A stretch of 64,000 nucleotides of DNA from Halorussus salinisoli (GCA_005239435.1 ML241305.1:643289-707288); one strand, 5' to 3'. Positions 26,871-35,807 are shown, counted from the stretch's first letter. The notes: a model not told the origin generated them from the letters alone. Made by a program: numbers and translations.

Positions 26871-26904
26871 GTGTTGTGCGGGCTATGCAAAACCTTTTAC
26901 GTGC
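26871..26904 (+). promoter_or_regulatory. Promoter of the regulator gene with TTGTGC site
   Basis: GTGTTGTGCGGGCTATGCAAAACCTTTTACG combines a degenerate half of the sulfur palindrome with AAAACC (BRE) and TTTTAC (TATA), about 28 bases before the ATG at 26927, as in leaderless transcripts. The AAAACC layout resembles that near 25577 and 23030. Confidence 0.45.
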
Positions 26905-26926
26905 TTGGTTCTTACCGACAGGTATA

Positions 26927-27322
26927 ATGGCAGACTCGATGGCTGAATACCTTCAGAAGGACATGGAGTGTGAGGGACTGTTGGAGTGCATCCACGGCCT
27001 GAAGGAACTCGACCGGGAGTGCTTCCAGGCACTCGTAGAGACCGAAGAGCCGTTGACTATCGACGAGGTGGCCGACCGGGTGGACCGCGAACGCTCCACC
27101 GCGTATCGCTCCATCCAGCGACTCCTGCAGTCCGGGTTCGTACAGAAAGAGCAGGTCAACTACGAGCAGGGCGGTTACTACCACGTCTACCGGCCGACCG
27201 ACCCGGACGAAGTGGCCGACGACATGCAGCGGATGCTCAACGACTGGTACGCCAAGATGGGCCAGTTGCTTCAGGAGTTCCGCGACAAGTACGACCAGCA
27301 ACCCGTCGCGGTCGAGAACTGA
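26927..27322 (+). CDS. TrmB-like winged-helix regulator with N-terminal cysteines
   Basis: 131 residues. The N-terminus MECEGLLECIHGLKELDRECF has three cysteines that might sense thiols or persulfides. A winged helix follows: PLTIDEVADRVDRERSTAYRSIQRLLQSGFVQKEQV (~45-80), then a helical dimerisation tail. The ATG at 26927 follows a TATA-like box at leaderless spacing. It closes the sulfur island and is the best candidate for its regulator. Confidence 0.83.
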   Translation: MADSMAEYLQKDMECEGLLECIHGLKELDRECFQALVETEEPLTIDEVADRVDRERSTAYRSIQRLLQSGFVQKEQVNYEQGGYYHVYRPTDPDEVADDMQRMLNDWYAKMGQLLQEFRDKYDQQPVAVEN

Positions 27323-27524
27323 CCGGCGACAGCTTTCCTCGTTGGCGATAGCGAGAACCGTTATTTTTTCGGCCCGACAGCTTCCGGTTCGTAACCATCG
27401 CTCGACGTGAACTGACCGCGACTTCCAACCCGACGTCGGCAGTCGGTGGCGTCCCAACGCTCCGCGTTTCACGGCGCACCCAGACACACCACCGTTAACC
27501 CGTCCGAACGCCAACCGACGAGTA

Positions 27525-28172
27525 ATGAATCGAGACGAGGCTATCGAACGCGTCGAGGAGATTCTCGCCGCCGTCGAGAACGACACCATGCCGGTCCCGG
27601 TCCGGGAGCTATGGGTGTACGGCGACGTGGCGCTCGGACTCGACCCGGTGGAGCGACTGGACGTGTACGTCACCAAGGACATCCTCCTGCGAGGCGACGA
27701 CGGCGATGCCGCCGAACGGTTCCGCAAGTCCCACGGCGTCGAAGGCGTCGGCAAGACCGTTCGCGCGGAGTGGGCCGAAGAGCACCCGGAGTTCATCCGC
27801 GCCAACGACAGCGGCCACGCCGCGCCGGAGAAGTGTCTGGCCGCCCACCTCCTGCCCGAGGACGAACCGGTCCACCTCGAAGTCTGCAACTCCAGCTTCG
27901 AGGACAACGTGACCCAGCGACTCAAGGGAGCGATAGACCGTGAGGCCTACGAGCAGATTCTGGACCCGCGCGGCGTCTGCCTCTGGGCAGAGGGCCAGCG
28001 GAGCGACGAGGCTCTCCGCAAACTCCGCGAGAGCGAACTCGCCTTCCCGACGCTCCCCTCCGCGCTGGAGATGCTCGGCATGGACGAGGAGGAGACCCAG
28101 GAGGCCGCCGAAGCGGTCGAATCCTACCGGAAGCGCCAAGAAGGCGCTACCGTGCGCGGCGACGTGGTGTAA
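27525..28172 (+). CDS. Conserved haloarchaeal protein of unknown function
   Basis: 215 residues, acidic. The segment ELWVYGDVALGLDPVERLDVYV (~28-49) resembles the GSxARG...SDxDL pattern of minimal nucleotidyltransferases, but the second aspartate of a catalytic pair is not clear. C-terminal SALEMLGMDEEETQEAAEAVESYRKRQ is a helical tail. Independent gene with ATG. I do not assign a function. Confidence 0.75.
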   Translation: MNRDEAIERVEEILAAVENDTMPVPVRELWVYGDVALGLDPVERLDVYVTKDILLRGDDGDAAERFRKSHGVEGVGKTVRAEWAEEHPEFIRANDSGHAAPEKCLAAHLLPEDEPVHLEVCNSSFEDNVTQRLKGAIDREAYEQILDPRGVCLWAEGQRSDEALRKLRESELAFPTLPSALEMLGMDEEETQEAAEAVESYRKRQEGATVRGDVV

Positions 28173-28480
28173 CCACTCGCAGTAATCGGCGCGGAGTGGG
28201 GTTGGCGAACAGACTGTGTCCGAGTTTGCGCGAGGGTCCACAGCGCACCCGCCTCGGCCGCCCGCGCGACGGGTTTCAGGTCACGGGCGAGGTTCGTTCC
28301 GTTCTGGTACCTATACCCTTGCACGGCACGCCGATAGTCGCGCCGCGATTCGCGGCGGAAACTCGGGTTTAAGCAATATTTTCGTTTCTTAAAGAATGAT
28401 AAAGGTCTCTTTGGTGGAGTTCGTTCTCGTCGACGCGGCGAACGCCGCTCGCTCACTGCGTTCGCGGTCGAACTGCGTCC
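28173..28480. other. Non-coding stretch
   Basis: About 308 bases between convergent genes. It contains an AT-rich patch near 28375-28410 (ATATTTTCGTTTC, TAAAGAATGATAAAGG) that could hold terminators. No frame with coding character. Confidence 0.5.
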
Positions 28481-29572
28481 CTACCCCTCGAACCCGTCCT
28501 CGAACCGGAAGGTGCCGTCGCGCTGGACGATTTCGCCGTCCACTTCGATGAACGAGTCGTCGCTCATGTCCACTATCATGTCGGTGTGGACCGCGCTCTC
28601 GTTGAGCGGTTGGCCCTCGGGCACCGTCTCCTCGATGGCCTTGCCGACGGCCAGGTGGACCGTGTCGCCCATCTTCTCGTCGAACAGCACGTTGTAGGTG
28701 AACCGGTCGATGTCGCGGTTCATCCCGATGCCGAGTTCGCCGAGGCGGCGGGCACCCTCGTCGGTGTCGAGGATGCTGGCCAGCAGGTCGGCGTTCTTCG
28801 AGGCGTCGTGGGCCACGACTTCGCCGCCCTCGAACCGGAGGTACGCGTCCTGTATCTCGCGGCCGTGACGGAGCAGGGGTTTGTCGAACAGCACTTCGCC
28901 CTCCACCGAGTCGGGGACCGGCGCGGTGAACACCTCGCCGCCGGGGAGGTTCTTCTCGCCGTAGTCGTTGACCGCCTTCATGCCCGCGACGCTCATCCGG
29001 AGGTCGGTGGTGTCGCCCGAGACGACGCGGACCTCCTCGGCGGGGTCGAGAATCTCGACCATCTGCTGTTGATGGTCCTTCTGGGCGTCCCAGTCCTTGT
29101 CTATCGCGTCGTAGACGAACGCCTCGTACTCCTCGGTGCTCATCTCGGCCTTCTGGGCGTTACCGGACGCCGGGAACTGCGTCCCGACCCAGCGCTTGCC
29201 CATGCGGGCCTCGCTGACCGGTCGCCGGGCGCGTCGGAAGGCCGCGAGCGTCTCCGTCGGAACGTCGCTCAGTTCCGCGGTGTTCCGGTCTCCCTTGATC
29301 AGGACGAACGCGTCGGCCGCCTCCGTCATCGCCAGCAGGTGCTCGGGCGTCTCGAAGTCCTCGGCGTCGCTCGCCCGGAGGTACGCCCGAGTCGCGCGCT
29401 CGCTCTGGAGCGAAATCGAGGGGTTGGCGCCCACCTCGCCGATTCGCTCGGCGACGGCCACCGCGAGGTCCTCGGCGGCCGGTGGTGCCCGAACCAGCAC
29501 GTCGTCGCTCGGGTCGAGGTCGGTACAGTGGTCGACGAGAATATCCGCGTGGGTTCGGATTCGCGGGTCCAT
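28481..29572 (-). CDS. M29-family aminopeptidase (AmpS/PepS type)
   Basis: 363 residues. The family's metal-binding residues are visible: LPGGEVFTAPV (Glu), GARRLGELGIGMNRDI (Glu), DEKMGDTVHLAVG (His) and NESAVHTDMIVDM (His and Asp). These bind two divalent metals in the M29 active site at the C-terminal domain. Cytoplasmic peptide trimming is expected. Single gene with ATG start. Confidence 0.9.
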   Translation of the reverse strand: MDPRIRTHADILVDHCTDLDPSDDVLVRAPPAAEDLAVAVAERIGEVGANPSISLQSERATRAYLRASDAEDFETPEHLLAMTEAADAFVLIKGDRNTAELSDVPTETLAAFRRARRPVSEARMGKRWVGTQFPASGNAQKAEMSTEEYEAFVYDAIDKDWDAQKDHQQQMVEILDPAEEVRVVSGDTTDLRMSVAGMKAVNDYGEKNLPGGEVFTAPVPDSVEGEVLFDKPLLRHGREIQDAYLRFEGGEVVAHDASKNADLLASILDTDEGARRLGELGIGMNRDIDRFTYNVLFDEKMGDTVHLAVGKAIEETVPEGQPLNESAVHTDMIVDMSDDSFIEVDGEIVQRDGTFRFEDGFEG

Positions 29573-29638
29573 ACGAACACGGACGTCGACCGGTCTGATA
29601 CGTCTTTTCGAGTCGCGCGACCGACGCCTGCGCTCTCG

Positions 29639-30502
29639 CTACCGGCGCACCGTCAGGACGGGCACCGGCGACGTGCGGACGATGCGCTCGGTGACGCTCC
29701 CGAGGAGGATTCGGTCCGTGCCGCCTCGGCCGCGGGTACCCATGACGATCAGGTCCGCGTCGTTGTCCTCGACGTAGTCGAGAATCGCCTGGTGGACGCG
29801 CCCGCGGAGGACGTGCTTCTCGACGCGTTCGACGCCGGCGTCGTCGGCGCTGGCGGCCACGTCGGCTATCGCTTCCTCGGCGACGGCCTCGAACTCGTCG
29901 TTCACGGACACCGAGCGGACGTCGAACCCGAGCGACGCGTCGTCGACCACCGAGACGGCGTGGAGGGTGGCGTCCACGGCCGCCGCGAGGTCCACCGCGC
30001 GGTCGGCGGCCGCGTTCGCGGTCTCGCTCCCGTCGGTCGGCACGAGGACGTTCTCGTAGGGAAACGACGTGCGGGCCTCCTCGTGGGTCCGCACCGTGAG
30101 GACCGGCACGTCCGCGAGGCGGACGACCTTCTCGGTCACGCTCCCCAGCAAGTACCGCGAGAGACCCGTCCGGCCGTGCGTCGCCATCACCACGAGGTCC
30201 ATCCCGCGCGAGTCGGCGTAGTCCGCGATGGTCGTCGCGGGGTCGCCCTGCACGACCTCCGACGCGCAGTCGACGCCTCGCGTCCGAAGGTCGTCCTCCA
30301 CGGGGTCCACGATGTCCGTGCCCTCGCTCTCCAGGGCGTCCACCACGTTGCCGCCGACCACGGTCACGCTGTCCCGGTTCGTGCTGGCGACGAACACGAC
30401 GTGGACCGTCGCGTCGAAGCGGTCGGCGACGTCGGCGGCGTGCTCGATAGCGGCGTCGCCCCCGTCGCTCCCGTCGACTGGCAGGAGAATGTCCTCGAAC
30501 AT
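29639..30502 (-). CDS. Tandem universal stress protein (two UspA domains)
   Basis: 287 residues. Both halves have the ATP-binding Usp pattern: first domain ILLPVDGSDGGDAA with ATHGRTGLSRYLLGSVTEKVV, second VLVPTDGSETANAA with GTRGRGGTDRILLGSVTERIV. The first ends near residue 140. Such tandem proteins are abundant in haloarchaea and usually bind nucleotides. The ATG beginning MFEDILL was chosen over a longer in-frame start. Confidence 0.92.
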   Translation of the reverse strand: MFEDILLPVDGSDGGDAAIEHAADVADRFDATVHVVFVASTNRDSVTVVGGNVVDALESEGTDIVDPVEDDLRTRGVDCASEVVQGDPATTIADYADSRGMDLVVMATHGRTGLSRYLLGSVTEKVVRLADVPVLTVRTHEEARTSFPYENVLVPTDGSETANAAADRAVDLAAAVDATLHAVSVVDDASLGFDVRSVSVNDEFEAVAEEAIADVAASADDAGVERVEKHVLRGRVHQAILDYVEDNDADLIVMGTRGRGGTDRILLGSVTERIVRTSPVPVLTVRR

Positions 30503-30572
30503 GACGTTTGGAACATTAGCGAGGAATAACAAAGAGGTTAGCACTCGGGAGCGCGGAGACGGTTCTACGGCC

Positions 30573-31373
30573 TCAAATCGACCCGACGGTTACGTAGAAG
30601 GGGACGACCTCGGCGCGTCGGTACTCGCCGTCGCTCATCTGCTCGACGACGGCCCGGCCCATCTCGCGCCAGTCGCTCCGGAGGTCGTCGTACTCCGCCA
30701 CCGAGAGGTCGCCCGCGAGCAGGGTCGCTCGGTCGTCGGCCAACCCCTCGCCGCTGGCCTTCCGGCGGGCCGAGTGCAGGTCGCGGTCGGCGTAGGGCGG
30801 TTCGACCGTCCGCGTGTGGTAGTGACGGCGCGTGGTCGCGTCCGAGAGGCCCGCCTCGCGGAACGCCTCGCGGGTACCCTCGCCGCCCAGCGTCACGTCG
30901 GTCTCGACGCCGCGCAGGTACGCCCGGCGCGCGCGGGCCGCGAGGTCGCTCTCGGACTCGACGGTCGATTCGACCGAGACTCCGGCGTTGTCGGGTTCGA
31001 CCGCGGCCACCAGGTCCGACGAGACCCGACGGAACTCCCGAACTGCGGCGACGGGGTCGGGAAGGTTGATGAGCAGGGCCTGACAGACCACGAGGTCGAA
31101 GCTGTCGTCCGGAAACGGCAGACGGAGCGCGTCGCCCGCGACGGTTTCGACTCCCGCCCGGTCGCGGGCGACCGCGAGGAGGTCGGGGTCGGCGTCGACG
31201 CCGACGACTTCGCCGGGCGTCTCGCTGGCGAGGACCCGCGAGAGTTCGCCCGTGCCGCATCCCACGTCGAGGACTCGCTCTCGGGAGTCGAGTTGCAGGT
31301 CGGCCAGCGCCGACCGGTCGTCCCACATTCCGCGGCGCGTGTCTCGAAGGTAGTCGGCGGAGAACTGTCGCAC
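30573..31373 (-). CDS. Class I SAM-dependent methyltransferase
   Basis: 266 residues from GTG. VLDVGCGTGELSRVLA (motif I, ~35-50), VVGVDADPDLL (motif II), VAGDALRLPFPDDSFDLVVC (motifs III-IV) are complete. Substrate not evident; the C-terminus is Arg-rich. The start directly before RQFSADYLRDTRRG was chosen because upstream in-frame codons cross the divergent promoter with the azlC gene. Confidence 0.87.
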   Translation of the reverse strand: MRQFSADYLRDTRRGMWDDRSALADLQLDSRERVLDVGCGTGELSRVLASETPGEVVGVDADPDLLAVARDRAGVETVAGDALRLPFPDDSFDLVVCQALLINLPDPVAAVREFRRVSSDLVAAVEPDNAGVSVESTVESESDLAARARRAYLRGVETDVTLGGEGTREAFREAGLSDATTRRHYHTRTVEPPYADRDLHSARRKASGEGLADDRATLLAGDLSVAEYDDLRSDWREMGRAVVEQMSDGEYRRAEVVPFYVTVGSI

Positions 31374-31509
31374 GGCTGATTCTGGGTCGGGGTTGGAGGT
31401 GCGCGGTGAAAAACGGGGCGGTCCGGGCGAGCGAGTCCCCGGGCGTTCGGCCCGAACGCTTCGCCGGAAAACCAAGGATAATATCGTTGGCCCCGCCTAC
31501 GAACGGGCA

Positions 31510-32190
31510 GTGTCATCTCCTCGTGCCGACTTCCTCTCGGGCGTTCGAGTCGCCTTACCGATTCTCCTCGGGGTGTTCCCGTTCGGGATGGTGGCGGGCG
31601 TCGCCGCGATTGGTGCGGGCATCCCCGCAATCGAGGCGTTCGCCATGTCGGTCGTCATCTTCGCCGGAGCCTCCCAGCTCGCGGCGGCCGAGCTCGTCGG
31701 TCGGAACGCGCCCGCCGTCGTGGTCGTGTTCACCGTCCTCGTCATCAACCTCCGGATGATGATGTACAGCGCCTCCATCGCGCCGTACTTCCAGCGCCAG
31801 TCGACCCGGTGGAAGGGCGCGCTGGCGTACCTACTCACCGACCAGGCCTACGCAGTCTCTCTGTTACGGTTCGAGAACGACGAGGACGTCTCCCGGCGGT
31901 GGTACTACCTCGGCGTCGCCAGCGCGCTCTGGGTGACGTGGCAGATAGCCACGGTCGTTGGTATCGTCCTCGGCGCGAGCGTCCCCGACGGCTGGCGACT
32001 GGAGTTCGCGGTCCCGCTGGTGTTCCTCGCGGTACTGGTCCCGGCGGTCACCGACCGTGCGACCGGGACCGCCGCGCTCGTCGGTGGATCGGTCGCAGTC
32101 GCCGCCAACGGACTTCCGTTCAATCTGGGACTGATAGTCGCCGCCGTCGTCGGCATCGCGGCCGGGCTACTGGCCGAGGAGGTAGCGTAG
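31510..32190 (+). CDS. azlC: AzlC-family branched-chain amino acid exporter subunit
   Basis: 226 residues, about six helices. GVRVALPILLGVFPFGMVAGVAA is the N-terminal family motif; VIFAGASQLAAAELVG and VINLRMMMYSASIAPYF are characteristic. Together with AzlD, encoded at once downstream, it exports branched-chain amino acids or analogues. A GTG start was chosen at VSSPRADFLSG; upstream in-frame residues are Arg/Gly-rich and lie in the promoter region. Confidence 0.9.
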   Translation: MSSPRADFLSGVRVALPILLGVFPFGMVAGVAAIGAGIPAIEAFAMSVVIFAGASQLAAAELVGRNAPAVVVVFTVLVINLRMMMYSASIAPYFQRQSTRWKGALAYLLTDQAYAVSLLRFENDEDVSRRWYYLGVASALWVTWQIATVVGIVLGASVPDGWRLEFAVPLVFLAVLVPAVTDRATGTAALVGGSVAVAANGLPFNLGLIVAAVVGIAAGLLAEEVA

Positions 32191-32532
32191 ATGGCGACCG
32201 ACTACGGCACGCCGACGCTGTGGCTCGTCATCATCACTGCGGGAGTCGGGACCTTCCTCATCCGACTCTCCTTCATCGGACTGTTCGGCCTCCTCGACGA
32301 CGTTCCCGAGGGAGTCGAGCGCGCACTCCGGTTCGTTCCCGCGGCGGTGCTGGCGGCGCTGGTCGCTCCACAGTTGGTCCTCTCGGACGGGTCGGTCGCG
32401 CTCTCGCCCGCGAACCCGCGACTGCTGGCGGGCGCGCTCGCGGTGCTGGTGGCGTGGCGAACCGAAGACATTCTGGCGACGCTCGTCGCCGGGATGGCCG
32501 GCCTCTGGCTGTTGACGTTCGCGCTCGGGTAG
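32191..32532 (+). CDS. azlD: AzlD-family transporter subunit
   Basis: 113 residues, about four helices. TAGVGTFLIRLSFIGLFGLL and ALRFVPAAVLAALVAPQLVL are the AzlD signature. The ATG follows the azlC stop without a gap, so the pair is cotranscribed and probably coupled. Final helix TLVAGMAGLWLLTF. Confidence 0.92.
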   Translation: MATDYGTPTLWLVIITAGVGTFLIRLSFIGLFGLLDDVPEGVERALRFVPAAVLAALVAPQLVLSDGSVALSPANPRLLAGALAVLVAWRTEDILATLVAGMAGLWLLTFALG

Positions 32533-32551
32533 AAAGCGAGGACGGGACCGA

Positions 32552-33379
32552 CTACTCCCGCAGTTCCTTCACGCGCTCGATGTTCCACGCGAAGCCCTTG
32601 CCGTCCTCGTGAGGCGTTTCGAGGACGAGGGGCACGTCTTCGAGGTCCGGATGGTTGATGAAGGCCCGCATGCCCTCTTCACCGATGAGGCCCTCGCCGA
32701 TGTGGGCGTGTTCGTCCTTGTTCGTGCCGCACTCGTGCTTCGAGTCGTTGAGGTGGACGCACGTCAGATGCTCCAGTCCCACCACGTCGTCGAACTCCGC
32801 GATGGTGTCGTGGACCGCCTCCTCGGTGGAGAGGTCGTAACCCGCGGCGAACATGTGGGCCGTGTCGAGGCACACGTCGAGGTCCTGCTCGGAGCGCGAG
32901 AGGACTTCCGCGAGATGCTCGAAGTCACCGCCGAGTTTCGTCCCGGACCCGGCGTCGCTCTCGACGAGGACCGTGACGCCCTCCGGGACGTCCAGTTCGT
33001 CCAGCGCGCTCGCGGCGTTGTCGAGACCGCCGTCGACGCCCGCCCCGGTGTGTGCGCCGAGGTGGACGTTGACGTAGGGGACGTCGAGTTTGTCCGCGGC
33101 GTCGACCTCCTTCTGCATCGAGTCGATGGACTTCTCGCGGAGATCGTCCTTGGGAGTACAGAGGTTCACGAGGTACGACGAGTGGATGACCCACGGCCCC
33201 ACGTCGTTCTCGGCCGAGAGCGTGCGGAACTGCTCGGCCTCGTCGTCGCCGATGTTCGGGTCCTGCCACACCTGCGGGGAGTGAGTGAAGATCTGTCCGC
33301 AGTTGCCGCCGTCCTCGACCTGCTCGTCTACGGCGTTGTAGACGCCGCCAGCGATGGATTCGTGCGCGCCAACTCTCAT
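32552..33379 (-). CDS. nfo: Endonuclease IV (AP endonuclease)
   Basis: 275 residues, TIM-barrel. [17 protein letters not shown] is the classical start. Zinc ligands are visible in [42 protein letters not shown], and [23 protein letters not shown]. It cleaves at abasic sites in base excision repair. ATG at 33379. Confidence 0.95.
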   Translation of the reverse strand: MRVGAHESIAGGVYNAVDEQVEDGGNCGQIFTHSPQVWQDPNIGDDEAEQFRTLSAENDVGPWVIHSSYLVNLCTPKDDLREKSIDSMQKEVDAADKLDVPYVNVHLGAHTGAGVDGGLDNAASALDELDVPEGVTVLVESDAGSGTKLGGDFEHLAEVLSRSEQDLDVCLDTAHMFAAGYDLSTEEAVHDTIAEFDDVVGLEHLTCVHLNDSKHECGTNKDEHAHIGEGLIGEEGMRAFINHPDLEDVPLVLETPHEDGKGFAWNIERVKELRE

Positions 33380-33516
33380 GTATTCGGGCAGGAATGGGAG
33401 GGTCAAAGGCGCTTCGGAACCGGGGCCGGATTACCGTCGAGTCGGGACCACCACCGTATGCCGTGCAGTATTCTACCAATCCACACGCTTATTGGATTCC
33501 GAGGCTTACGCGGGGT

Positions 33517-33831
33517 GTGCCCATCGCCATCGACACCTTCGAGGAGGGCGGCGAACGGTACTCCATCGAGGACCGGATCGTCGAGTTCCTCAGGGAGAAC
33601 GACCAGCAAGCGTACAACGTCCGGGAGATAACCGAAGCAGTGATGGAGACCGGGTGGTCGGAGTCCAACGTGGACCACCCCATCGAGAACGGAGAACTGA
33701 TCGGGTGTATCCTCGACCTCGCCACGGTAAGCTCGATTCTGGACCAACTCGTCGACCACGGTGCGCTGGAGCGTCGGGTCGTCGACGCAGGGGAGGGCGA
33801 ACGAAGCTACTACCACACTCGCGCGGTGTAG
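33517..33831 (+). CDS. Small winged-helix-like protein
   Basis: 104 residues from a GTG. RYSIEDRIVEFLRENDQQAYNVREITEAVMETGW reads as a helix-turn-helix, and SILDQLVDHGALERRVVDAG...RSYYHTRAV as a wing. A regulator is likely, but the family is not recognised and the start is uncertain (upstream in-frame sequence lacks conservation signs). It sits alone between nfo and the lipoate ligase gene. Confidence 0.6.
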   Translation: MPIAIDTFEEGGERYSIEDRIVEFLRENDQQAYNVREITEAVMETGWSESNVDHPIENGELIGCILDLATVSSILDQLVDHGALERRVVDAGEGERSYYHTRAV

Positions 33832-33905
33832 TCCCCGATTCGGAGATTCACGCGGCGTGGCCGAGGAGTTCGACGACGAGGGGCCGGAGACGTTCGGGTT
33901 CTAAC

Positions 33906-34715
33906 TCACTCGGTCGGGTCCTCGCGGTGGCGGACCCACGCCTCACTCCCGAACTTCGCTTCGGCGCGCTCCTCGGCGCGCGCCAGTTCGTCGTCTGTCC
34001 AACCGCCCTCGTCGGCGTCAGCCCAGTCGCGGAGGGCACCTTCGACCGCTTCGACGGCCTCCTGCCGGCCGACTCCGGCCTGCTCGTTCATGGTCGTCAC
34101 GCGCTCGCGGAACTCCGCGGGCGAGGTGTCGGGGTCGGCGAAGGTCGAGAGGTGGCGGTCGGCGTCGAGGTCGAACTTGAGCGACCCGTGCTGGATGACC
34201 GCGTCCTTCCGGCGATACTGGGCGTTGCCCGAGATTTTCCGCCCGTTCGCTACCACGTCGTGGGCCGGGTGAAGTTCCCGGAGGTAGCAGGCCGGTTGGT
34301 GAATCTCGGGCAGTTTCTCGTCGGTGAACTGGGCGTCGATGCCGAGTCGCTCGAAGGCGTCGAAGACGGGTTCGCAGAGCAGTTCGTAGGTGTCCATCAG
34401 GTCGCCCGGCAGTTCGTCGGCGGGCGCGACGATGGAGTAGGAGACGTCGCCGTATCGGTCGTGGTAGATGCCACCGCCCCCGGTCGGCCGTCGCGTGACC
34501 GTGATTCCCTCGCGGTCGCAGTAGTCCCACGCCACGGTGTCGGTGTCCTGACGATAGCCCAGCGAGAGCGTACTCGGGTCCCACTGATACACTCGGACCG
34601 TCCGGGGACCGCCTTCGGCCGCGGTCTCCGCCGCGATTTCGTCCAAGGCCATGTTGAGCGGGCCGCGTCGGGACTCCTCTCGAATCAGCCGCCACTCGCG
34701 GTCGGACAGCGCCAT
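33906..34715 (-). CDS. lplA: Lipoate--protein ligase A family protein
   Basis: 269 residues. VTRRPTGGGGIYHDRYGDVSYS (~72-93) contains the R-R-x-x-G-G-G substrate loop, and VVANGRKISGNAQYRRKD (~147) the catalytic-lysine motif GRKISG. This is the large catalytic domain; the accessory C-terminal domain is short, as in archaeal split enzymes. It attaches lipoate to 2-oxoacid dehydrogenase or glycine-cleavage proteins. It diverges from the 37-residue gene across a palindrome at 34769-34790. Confidence 0.88.
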   Translation of the reverse strand: MALSDREWRLIREESRRGPLNMALDEIAAETAAEGGPRTVRVYQWDPSTLSLGYRQDTDTVAWDYCDREGITVTRRPTGGGGIYHDRYGDVSYSIVAPADELPGDLMDTYELLCEPVFDAFERLGIDAQFTDEKLPEIHQPACYLRELHPAHDVVANGRKISGNAQYRRKDAVIQHGSLKFDLDADRHLSTFADPDTSPAEFRERVTTMNEQAGVGRQEAVEAVEGALRDWADADEGGWTDDELARAEERAEAKFGSEAWVRHREDPTE

Positions 34716-34768
34716 GTCGGGACGTTCGGGCGAGGAGACCAAGTGGATTGCGAAGCCGAACAACTAAG

Positions 34769-34790
34769 TAGTTTAGGCCACCCTAAACTA
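34769..34790. promoter_or_regulatory. DtxR-type inverted repeat
   Basis: TAGTTTAGG-N4-CCTAAACTA is a perfect inverted repeat with 9-base arms. It resembles iron/manganese-responsive DtxR/SirR/Idr operators (TTAGG...CCTAA). It ends three bases before the ATG at 34794 and lies about 54-75 bases upstream of the lipoate ligase start, so it could act on either gene. Confidence 0.6.
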
Positions 34791-34793
34791 GAT

Positions 34794-34907
34794 ATGGGAC
34801 TGGACCGATTCGGCAAGAAGCGCGCGAAGCGAACTCGAACGTGGGCGGCGGTGTGCGCGGGTCTGTTCGGCGATCCCGCGTCCGAGGAGCGCGACGAGAC
34901 CCAGTAG
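34794..34907 (+). CDS. 37-residue basic small protein
   Basis: MGLDRFGKKRAKRTRTWAAV then CAGLFGDPASEERDETQ. The basic N-terminal half and acidic tail are unusual for this acidic proteome. It starts just after the DtxR-type palindrome, so a metal-responsive small protein is an attractive idea. Whether it is translated cannot be shown from sequence. Stop at 34907, 45 bases before the YbhB-like gene. Confidence 0.5.
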   Translation: MGLDRFGKKRAKRTRTWAAVCAGLFGDPASEERDETQ

Positions 34908-34952
34908 CCGTCACGGCTTTTGACGTGGGCGGCGAGGTCCGAGGGGGGAACG

Positions 34953-35429
34953 ATGTCCGAACTCTCGATGCGAACCTCGGCGTTCACACACGGGGAATCG
35001 ATTCCCGAGAAGTACACCTGCGAGGGCGACGACGTGTCACCGGAACTGACCGTCGCGGACGTGCCCGACGACGCGGCGGCGCTGGCGGTCGTGGTGGACG
35101 ACCCCGACGCGCCCGCCGGAACCTTCACCCACTGGTTGCTCTGGAACCTGCCCGCCGACACCGTGGAGATTCCGGAGGGCGTGCCTCGACGCGAAACAGT
35201 CCCGGACCTCGGCGACGCGAAGCAAGGCGAGAACGACTTCGGCGACGTCGGCTACCGCGGCCCCTGTCCGCCGGAGGGCGACGGTCCCCACGAGTACCGG
35301 TTCACGCTCTACTCGCTGGACGAGCGACTGGACGCGGACGCGGGCGCGCTCCGGCCGGAGGTCCAGGACGAACTCGACGCCAAGACGCTCGACTCCGACC
35401 AGTTCACCGGGACCTTCGCGCGAGTGTGA
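34953..35429 (+). CDS. YbhB/YbcL family Raf-kinase-inhibitor-like protein
   Basis: 158 residues of the PEBP fold. FTHGESIPEKYTCEGDDVSPEL, ALAVVVDDPDAPAGTFTHWLLWNLP and YRGPCPPEGDGPHEYRFTLYSLD are the three conserved blocks. The family binds anionic ligands; no haloarchaeal function is established. ATG at 34953. Confidence 0.92.
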   Translation: MSELSMRTSAFTHGESIPEKYTCEGDDVSPELTVADVPDDAAALAVVVDDPDAPAGTFTHWLLWNLPADTVEIPEGVPRRETVPDLGDAKQGENDFGDVGYRGPCPPEGDGPHEYRFTLYSLDERLDADAGALRPEVQDELDAKTLDSDQFTGTFARV

Positions 35430-35807
35430 AGACGACGCCGCGACGACCGACGCCGCACTCCCGGTCCGCCGCCAAGAACGAACGACGACTAGCGTCTTGT
35501 CCACCGTTGCAACTTGGTGTACCCTTCTAGATTCTACTTCTCCCCTGTTGGTGAGAAAATTCGTGTTAGTCAAGTAAACTATCTCCCGGCGCAGTTTTTC
35601 GAGTGTTTAACTACGAAACCACAATCTGCCTCGAATTCTGCGTTTTGTATCGCCGTACTTGGTTTATATCTGGTGGCCAGATGTGCTTATCCGAAACCGG
35701 GATAGAGTTCGTCACCCAAGTATCCATTTACGGCCTGTATTCGAATCGAACTACCGCGGTCGGGCGTTGCGCGGGGCTTTTATCCGGCGAGCGACTACGT
35801 GGCGGTG
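35430..35807. other. Non-coding AT-richer stretch upstream of rio2
   Basis: About 378 bases, clearly richer in A+T than the coding DNA (for example 35515-35700). A GTTTATATCT box lies near 35660. No supported gene. The RIO2 promoter probably lies close to 35770-35785 (GGGCTTTTATCC). Confidence 0.5.

Noticed and set aside
28586..30529. Very long plus-strand frame (over 600 codons) opposite the M29 peptidase and Usp genes
   Set aside because: Both genes on the minus strand have complete catalytic or binding motifs; the plus-strand translation is Val/Arg/Gly-biased with no domain.
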